Assembly (NCBI RefSeq): GCF_001038485.1
Contig: NZ_LDUE01000058.1
Coordinates: 62,001 to 126,000, forward strand
DNA length: 64,000 nucleotides
Origin: Ornithinibacillus californiensis
GTDB lineage: Bacteria > Bacillota > Bacilli > Bacillales > Amphibacillaceae
Direction of reading: 5' to 3'
Position numbers and translations under genes: made by a program
The notes under the pieces: model-generated
The model's database searches: none
What the model saw: the letters and a program-made list of their open reading frames with translations, nothing else
What the model was told of the DNA's origin: nothing
Part shown: one piece after another, positions 59,666 to 64,000 of the stretch
Position numbering within the stretch: the stretch's first letter is position 1
How the letters are laid out: each line of letters begins with the position of its first letter

Positions 59666-60193
59666 ATGCAAGAAAATTTTTGTTCACAATGTGGTAATAG
59701 AATCCATCATTCCGATTCTTATCCGCAAAATAGAAGTTGTGACTGCCATCGTCGTCACAACAGGAGTCACCATTGTGGATGTGGACATCGCGACCACCAT
59801 CAGGGTGGAGGCTGTTGTCACCATCATTCTTATAGACGTTCTATTTGTGATGATAATTTTAGATTACGGTTAGGCGGCCTACAAAACGGTTTAAACTTTC
59901 GTTTGAGACAACTGGTTGGCAGTACAGTTGAGGTGCGTTTGGAAAATGATGAACTTGTACAAGGGAAAATCTATCATGTTGGATCGAACTTTGTTGAATT
60001 GATTGTTGGCGAAGACAGAACATCATTCCCTGATACGGAAGATGAAAGTGAACAAGATAATGAAGAAACTGAAATTGAATCAGAAGACACTCAAGATCAA
60101 GGAGAAAAAAGCCATTCATTAATCTTTTCAACAGATAAAATAAATGATCTAAAACATCTTGGGAATTGTTCTACACATTGTAGATGCCATTAG
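59666..60193 (+). CDS. Cys/His-rich Sm-like probable spore-surface protein
   Basis: A 175-residue protein. A zinc-ribbon start (NFCSQCGN), then a Cys/His-rich repeat region (about 18-60, CDCHRRHNRSHHCGCGHRD). An Sm-like or DUF2642-like domain follows (LRQLVGSTVEVRLENDELVQ, then GKIYHVGSNFVELIVGED), and last an acidic linker and a second CSTHCRCH end. The Sm-like fold with Cys/His-rich tail is common in Bacillus coat or exosporium proteins. AAGGGGA before the ATG at 59666. The location on the spore is inferred. Confidence 0.78.
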   Translation: MQENFCSQCGNRIHHSDSYPQNRSCDCHRRHNRSHHCGCGHRDHHQGGGCCHHHSYRRSICDDNFRLRLGGLQNGLNFRLRQLVGSTVEVRLENDELVQGKIYHVGSNFVELIVGEDRTSFPDTEDESEQDNEETEIESEDTQDQGEKSHSLIFSTDKINDLKHLGNCSTHCRCH

Positions 60194-60325
60194 CGTTACC
60201 CTCGGGTAACCTTATTACATCTAACTTCAATACACAGCAAGAATTCTACTAAATAGTTCCAATCCCCCACTTAAAATACATTTTCTAAATTAATTAGAAA
60301 AGTTCTGATGGGAGTTTACTAAACC

Positions 60326-61084
60326 ATGATTACTATCTTTAAAAACTTACATGCTCGTTCCCAGAATGAGCATGTAACTGCATTGGAAAAAGAATTACCG
60401 TATCTTCTCTTCTATCTACGAAATGGAGAAGTTTATAAAACAGTTGGTACAGATAATTTGAACCGCCTGTTTCATACAACAATTTTCAAATTCAATGCAT
60501 ACCTTGAAAGTTGTAATTCTATTATTTTGACTCCAATAAACCTTACCACTAAGAAATTATCCCACAAAAATAATGTTACGATTCCACTTTCCATATTTTG
60601 CGGATTTCAATGGGTTTCCACTAGGACGCTAGATGCTTTCGAGGATATGGTAAATGAACTAGAATATCCAGTGAGTGATAACAACAAACAAATTGACAAA
60701 CATAGCCAGAAACAGTATGTACCGAATGGAATGAAGAAAAACAAAGTAAACCATCTTATAATTAACAGCATGTACGAAGAGCCAACTATCGAAATCCAAG
60801 CTTCTTTAGAAAATAGCCATAAGAACAAGAAAAACGGAGAATACCAGAATCATTTCGATAGTGAACCTCTAAAAGAATATCAGGAGGAGGCTAGTTCCGA
60901 TTCTAAACCTCCAGAAGAACAACTGGAGGAGGCTAGTTTTAAGCCACTAATACCCTATCAGCATCAATCAGAAGTAAAGGAAAATCACCAGATTCATCAT
61001 CATGACAATGACAATAACCTTTCCTATACAATCATTCCATTTGATCAGATTAAAGCAATCACCATAAAAAAAGACACGAACTGA
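60326..61084 (+). CDS. probable spore-surface protein with acidic central linker
   Basis: A 252-residue protein. The N-terminal 115 residues form a mixed fold with LLFYLRNGEVYKTV. The middle is hydrophilic with repeated EEASS/KPPEEQLEEAS and a His-rich DHHHD-like part. The C-terminal SYTIIPFDQIKAITIKKD resembles the last strand of an Sm-like domain in spore proteins. Function is by context with its neighbours. GGGAG lies somewhat far (about 11 bp) before the ATG. Confidence 0.65.
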   Translation: MITIFKNLHARSQNEHVTALEKELPYLLFYLRNGEVYKTVGTDNLNRLFHTTIFKFNAYLESCNSIILTPINLTTKKLSHKNNVTIPLSIFCGFQWVSTRTLDAFEDMVNELEYPVSDNNKQIDKHSQKQYVPNGMKKNKVNHLIINSMYEEPTIEIQASLENSHKNKKNGEYQNHFDSEPLKEYQEEASSDSKPPEEQLEEASFKPLIPYQHQSEVKENHQIHHHDNDNNLSYTIIPFDQIKAITIKKDTN

Positions 61085-61121
61085 ATACAGCACCAAAGGA
61101 TTAATTCTTTGATGCTGTATT
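61084..61121. terminator. hairpin between convergent spore-surface-type genes
   Basis: AATACAGCACCAAAG pairs with CTTTGATGCTGTATT (one mismatch) around an eight-base loop directly at the stop codon of the 60326 gene. No clear T-run. Confidence 0.6.
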
Positions 61122-61178
61122 CTAATGTGTTCCATTAAATTAGTTACCGATGTTTATGATAATAAATCAGTCATATCG

Positions 61179-61883
61179 TTACTTTATTTTTACCATGGCT
61201 ATCTTATTAAAGGAGATAACTTTGATATCCTTTCCTACTTTTACTACGATGGTTTCTTTATTGATGTCTGTTACGAATCCTTCTATCGTTTCCCCATCTA
61301 ATGTAATTTCAATTTTCCTTGCTTCCACTAATAAAAGAAAAATATTGAATCGCATTCCAAAAAACAACTGTATGAGCATCGGTGATGATGCGACGACTTC
61401 CCCAAAATAATAAGTTAAGTCTCGGCGGAAACAAGATTCGATGGCTATTTGGGATGACTCTTTATCTGGTTCTGCGTATCTTCCAGATGGTTTAACCTTG
61501 ATGATTTGTCTATACGGAAGAACCACTTCACCTTCTTCATCTAGCAAAACACAAAAGTCAAATCCTACTGTATCTACCTTCCCCAGGAGTTTACTACCTA
61601 TCTCTAAATCTACTTCTACCATTAAACCTTCTAGACCGTTAAACGCATTGCGAAAGATTTCTTCAGGAGTTCTATCGTTATCCAAGGCTAAGTCCAATAA
61701 TAGTCTATTGGCCCTCGCGATTTTCGCTTTTAACTCTTTAAGCTGTTCTAAAGGAAGGCAACTCGTTGGCGAGGGGTATGTTTGGGATGGATATCTTTCT
61801 TTGCAACATCGTTCATTTATACAAAAGTCTTCTACTGGTGCATGATCTACTATCGGTAGTTCCTGTTTTATTACTGTTTTCAT
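61179..61883 (-). CDS. probable spore-surface protein with two Sm-like halves
   Basis: A 234-residue protein. The N-terminus has a Cys-rich patch (FCINERCCKERYP) and a helical part (KELKAKIARANRLLLDLALD). Two Sm/DUF2642-like segments follow: LMVEVDLEIGSKLLGKVDTV with FCVLLDEEGEVVLPYRQI, and later IEITLDGETIEGFVTDI with IKVISFNKIAMVKI. Such paired barrels occur in Bacillus coat or exosporium proteins. AAGGTGGTGA before the ATG. It is transcribed in the same direction as the multicopper oxidase gene upstream. Confidence 0.75.
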   Translation of the reverse strand: MKTVIKQELPIVDHAPVEDFCINERCCKERYPSQTYPSPTSCLPLEQLKELKAKIARANRLLLDLALDNDRTPEEIFRNAFNGLEGLMVEVDLEIGSKLLGKVDTVGFDFCVLLDEEGEVVLPYRQIIKVKPSGRYAEPDKESSQIAIESCFRRDLTYYFGEVVASSPMLIQLFFGMRFNIFLLLVEARKIEITLDGETIEGFVTDINKETIVVKVGKDIKVISFNKIAMVKIK

Positions 61884-61942
61884 CTATATCACCACCTTTC
61901 CAATCTTTCATATATGAGCCCTAGTTTAACCTTATGTAAGGA

Positions 61943-61974
61943 AATGAGAAGAAAAGAATCCTTCCCTTCTCATT
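61943..61974 (-). terminator. weak terminator after the multicopper oxidase gene
   Basis: AATGAGAAG pairs with CTTCTCATT around a 14-base loop, followed by a short T/C run on the minus strand. It starts directly after the stop codon. Confidence 0.6.
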
Positions 61975-61975
61975 C

Positions 61976-64000
61976 TCATTTATTATTTAAGGGGGGTAAA
62001 TGTTCCTGCAATTCCCGATGTACCCTCATAATCCCCCACATGCCTTGTTCTATATCCCACCGAATATTGCCTGATCGATACATAAAATCACCATGAAATC
62101 CATTCGTTGCTCCTGCGCCACTAATGAGTTCAAGATCACGTATCGCACCAGCTACATTAAAACCAGCAAAAGACTCTACTCGAGAATTCATATCTTTTGC
62201 ATCAAACCGAAAGCGGTGACCATGTAGATGGAATGTATGTGAACGTCTTCTTTCAGCAGGTGTCACTAGCCGGATGGTTATCGGTTCCCCAACATAACTT
62301 TCAAACACCGGAGTAGAAGGGTCACCAAAAGTGATAGAGGAAAATAGTTCGTGTAGTACCGGGTGTTTTCGATATCGATTAATTAAACGTTCACTTCGGT
62401 AGTTAAAGCCCCGTGAGCCTTGATCATACGTGTCAACCTCTTCCGCTTCTGCTGGTGGTAATAGGATCCCGTCAATAGGGTCAATAATTAGCTGGCCATC
62501 TTTATCCAGTAGTCTTACACCATCGTGCATGACCAACACAAATTCCCTAATTTTTGGTAAAAACGGATTTTTCACAATCACATTGGCACCTGTTTTCACT
62601 GTCTGAAGTGTATACGGATCAAGGTATTCCGTTCCCCTTGGCTCAGCAATGAATGCACCAAATGCTCCTTGCGATTTATGATTTCGGATGTCTGCCATAT
62701 CCCATAAACCACACGCGCCATATGAAGAATCAACAAACCAGCGATACGTTCGTTTCTCCCCAGGACCAACTGTTTGATCATCATTAAATCCAACTGTTTC
62801 ACCGGCAGAAGTTTTGACATCATAATCTAGTAATTGTGGATGAAGAGAAATTCTTAAGGAAGGTGGATAAAATGCTTGTTCCTTCACTTCAGGATACGGA
62901 TAAATACCATCTTTGAACGGAAATAAATCAGCTTTTAGCATATTCGTTAATGTCACATCGACGGTATCCCCTCTATTTGCACGGATAATTAGTGGTTGTG
63001 GTTGCTTCCTTCCCTTTATAATGTCATCCATATCTTCTCGTAACGCAAAGATAATTCCATGCGGGTCATGATCCCCGAAATCATTGTATTGAATTGGAAT
63101 TTGAAAAGCGACAATATCAAAGCGTTTGATAGGTCCCGATGCAAGCGCATTGGTAGGATCTACTGCTGGTGGCGGATTCTTTCCACTACTTTTTGGCAAT
63201 GGTTTTGAACGCTTTAAAGGGGCTGGTCGGTCTGAAAGCGAAATAAGATGCGGTACCTTCTCATCATAAGCACGAATTATTCCCCAAAGTCCATTCCATA
63301 AATCTTCCTCTGTTTCAAAAGCCCACAAATAGTCACCCGCTCTTGGTATATACGTTTCAAACGTAAAGGATTCTGATATCCCAATATGTTGCTGACTCTC
63401 CTGTTTTGATAGCAGATTCCCTCGTTCTTTATGCCACTTTAAGCCATGAACATTAAAACTGTGAGACTCCTCCTGTGCTCCTTGCAACAAGCGTATTCGT
63501 ATTGGATCACCCTCATAAGCTTCTAAAATCGGGGTAATTGGATCCCCGTGAACATGAGAACTGAAGCTATATGCAGGGTCACAATCAGGACCTAAGCGGA
63601 ATTGTAATGGTTCATTTTTATAGTTTACACCAAATAAACCTGGATCATCTTGGGAGCCTGGGAAATTTGGTGGATTGAGTGGTTTCCCATCTTGATCGAA
63701 CATTTGCGTGAAATCTTGGGCAAATAATACAAAATCACGATAGTTAGCAATTAACGGATTAGTTACCGTCACCTGAGTTCCGTGATCAACTTCTTCCCCA
63801 GTCTTCGGGTCAAGCGTTTTGGAAAACCTTGGCTGAATGACACCTGAACCAAAAACACCATGATGCTGATGGGCTAGTGGGAATAAATGGTCGTGAAAGA
63901 ACCAAGCTTTTAACTCTACATCGGCATAATATGAGTAACGAATAGTTTCACCTGGTAAAACAGAAGAATCATAATTCCACCCAACATTTGCCCCATCACA
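61976..64000 (-). CDS. multicopper oxidase, large type (5' end outside window)
   Basis: The frame is open from the window end to TAA at 61976 (675 codons; the true start lies beyond 64000). Copper-site motifs seen: WFFHDHLFPLAHQHHGVFG, SFNVHGLKWHKE and HTFHLHGHRF. At the C-terminus the usual HCHxxxHxxxGM motif is replaced by MYRSGNIRWDIEQGMWGI, so the last site appears degenerate. A YNDFGDHDPHGIIFAL segment suggests several cupredoxin domains, as in large spore-surface oxidases of the MnxG type rather than the three-domain CotA. Mn(II) or phenol oxidation are possible functions, unproven. Confidence 0.85.
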   Translation of the reverse strand, partial: CDGANVGWNYDSSVLPGETIRYSYYADVELKAWFFHDHLFPLAHQHHGVFGSGVIQPRFSKTLDPKTGEEVDHGTQVTVTNPLIANYRDFVLFAQDFTQMFDQDGKPLNPPNFPGSQDDPGLFGVNYKNEPLQFRLGPDCDPAYSFSSHVHGDPITPILEAYEGDPIRIRLLQGAQEESHSFNVHGLKWHKERGNLLSKQESQQHIGISESFTFETYIPRAGDYLWAFETEEDLWNGLWGIIRAYDEKVPHLISLSDRPAPLKRSKPLPKSSGKNPPPAVDPTNALASGPIKRFDIVAFQIPIQYNDFGDHDPHGIIFALREDMDDIIKGRKQPQPLIIRANRGDTVDVTLTNMLKADLFPFKDGIYPYPEVKEQAFYPPSLRISLHPQLLDYDVKTSAGETVGFNDDQTVGPGEKRTYRWFVDSSYGACGLWDMADIRNHKSQGAFGAFIAEPRGTEYLDPYTLQTVKTGANVIVKNPFLPKIREFVLVMHDGVRLLDKDGQLIIDPIDGILLPPAEAEEVDTYDQGSRGFNYRSERLINRYRKHPVLHELFSSITFGDPSTPVFESYVGEPITIRLVTPAERRRSHTFHLHGHRFRFDAKDMNSRVESFAGFNVAGAIRDLELISGAGATNGFHGDFMYRSGNIRWDIEQGMWGIMRVHRELQEHLPPLNNK

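Overview
The window looks like chromosome of a low-G+C, endospore-forming Bacillaceae bacterium, probably a salt- or alkali-tolerant soil or marine type. The evidence is a SASP-O gene, Sm-like spore-surface genes, a seven-gene Mrp Na+/H+ antiporter, LicT/RAT antitermination, a SAM-I (S-box) riboswitch, CcpA (cre) boxes and AGGAGG ribosome sites. I cannot name the genus. No rRNA, tRNA, intact insertion sequence, prophage or CRISPR array was seen. Most genes are on the minus strand.

Layout. 1-2.7 kb: beta-glucoside PTS permease (cut by the window edge) with its LicT antiterminator, promoter, cre, RAT and terminator. 2.8-6.0 kb: sspO plus a small partner, then an ABC-2 transporter whose ATPase gene carries an in-frame stop, followed by LytTR and DUF3021 genes. 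6.4-8.1 kb: a long, divergent ATP sulfurylase. 8.2-14.6 kb: two DUF485/sodium-solute symporter modules around a LytS/LytT-type two-component system, with a paired direct repeat and a cre box before one module. 14.7-26.3 kb: assorted single genes (GGCT-like, VOC, DoxX-like, CoA-transferase, SEC-C protein, MHYT-PAS-GGDEF-EAL regulator, dehydrogenase with TetR, YczE-like protein, minimal tyrosine recombinase). 26.3-34.3 kb: UspA-like protein, mrpABCDEFG and a MscS-type channel. 34.8-43.7 kb: S41 peptidase, serine hydrolase, S-box-controlled metNIQ plus an M20 hydrolase, and a TetR-controlled FMN-reductase/DsbA pair. 43.8-58.9 kb: an accessory-looking run of small membrane proteins, lipoproteins and stand-alone enzymes with gene remnants. 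59.7-64 kb: three Cys/His-rich or Sm-like probable spore-surface proteins beside a large multicopper oxidase cut by the window end.

The least explained feature is the non-coding DNA. Two loci carry five CTTTAGCR octamers spaced exactly 21 bp apart, each directly behind a terminator. Three other gaps carry tandem units of 52 bp (one 51-bp step) whose 17-bp cores share an AGAACCCTTCT-like centre but have locus-specific, mutually complementary arms. A third family of GGGACAGTCCC palindromes sits at gene ends, and one copy encodes the C-terminus of MrpG. These three families are the best candidates for something undescribed; their function is unknown.

Regulation can be read directly at several loci: CcpA/LicT at bglP, SAM at metNIQ, TetR-type operators at 23.9 kb and 42.1 kb, a possible LytTR site at 10.2 kb, and cre boxes at 10.1 and 17.3 kb.
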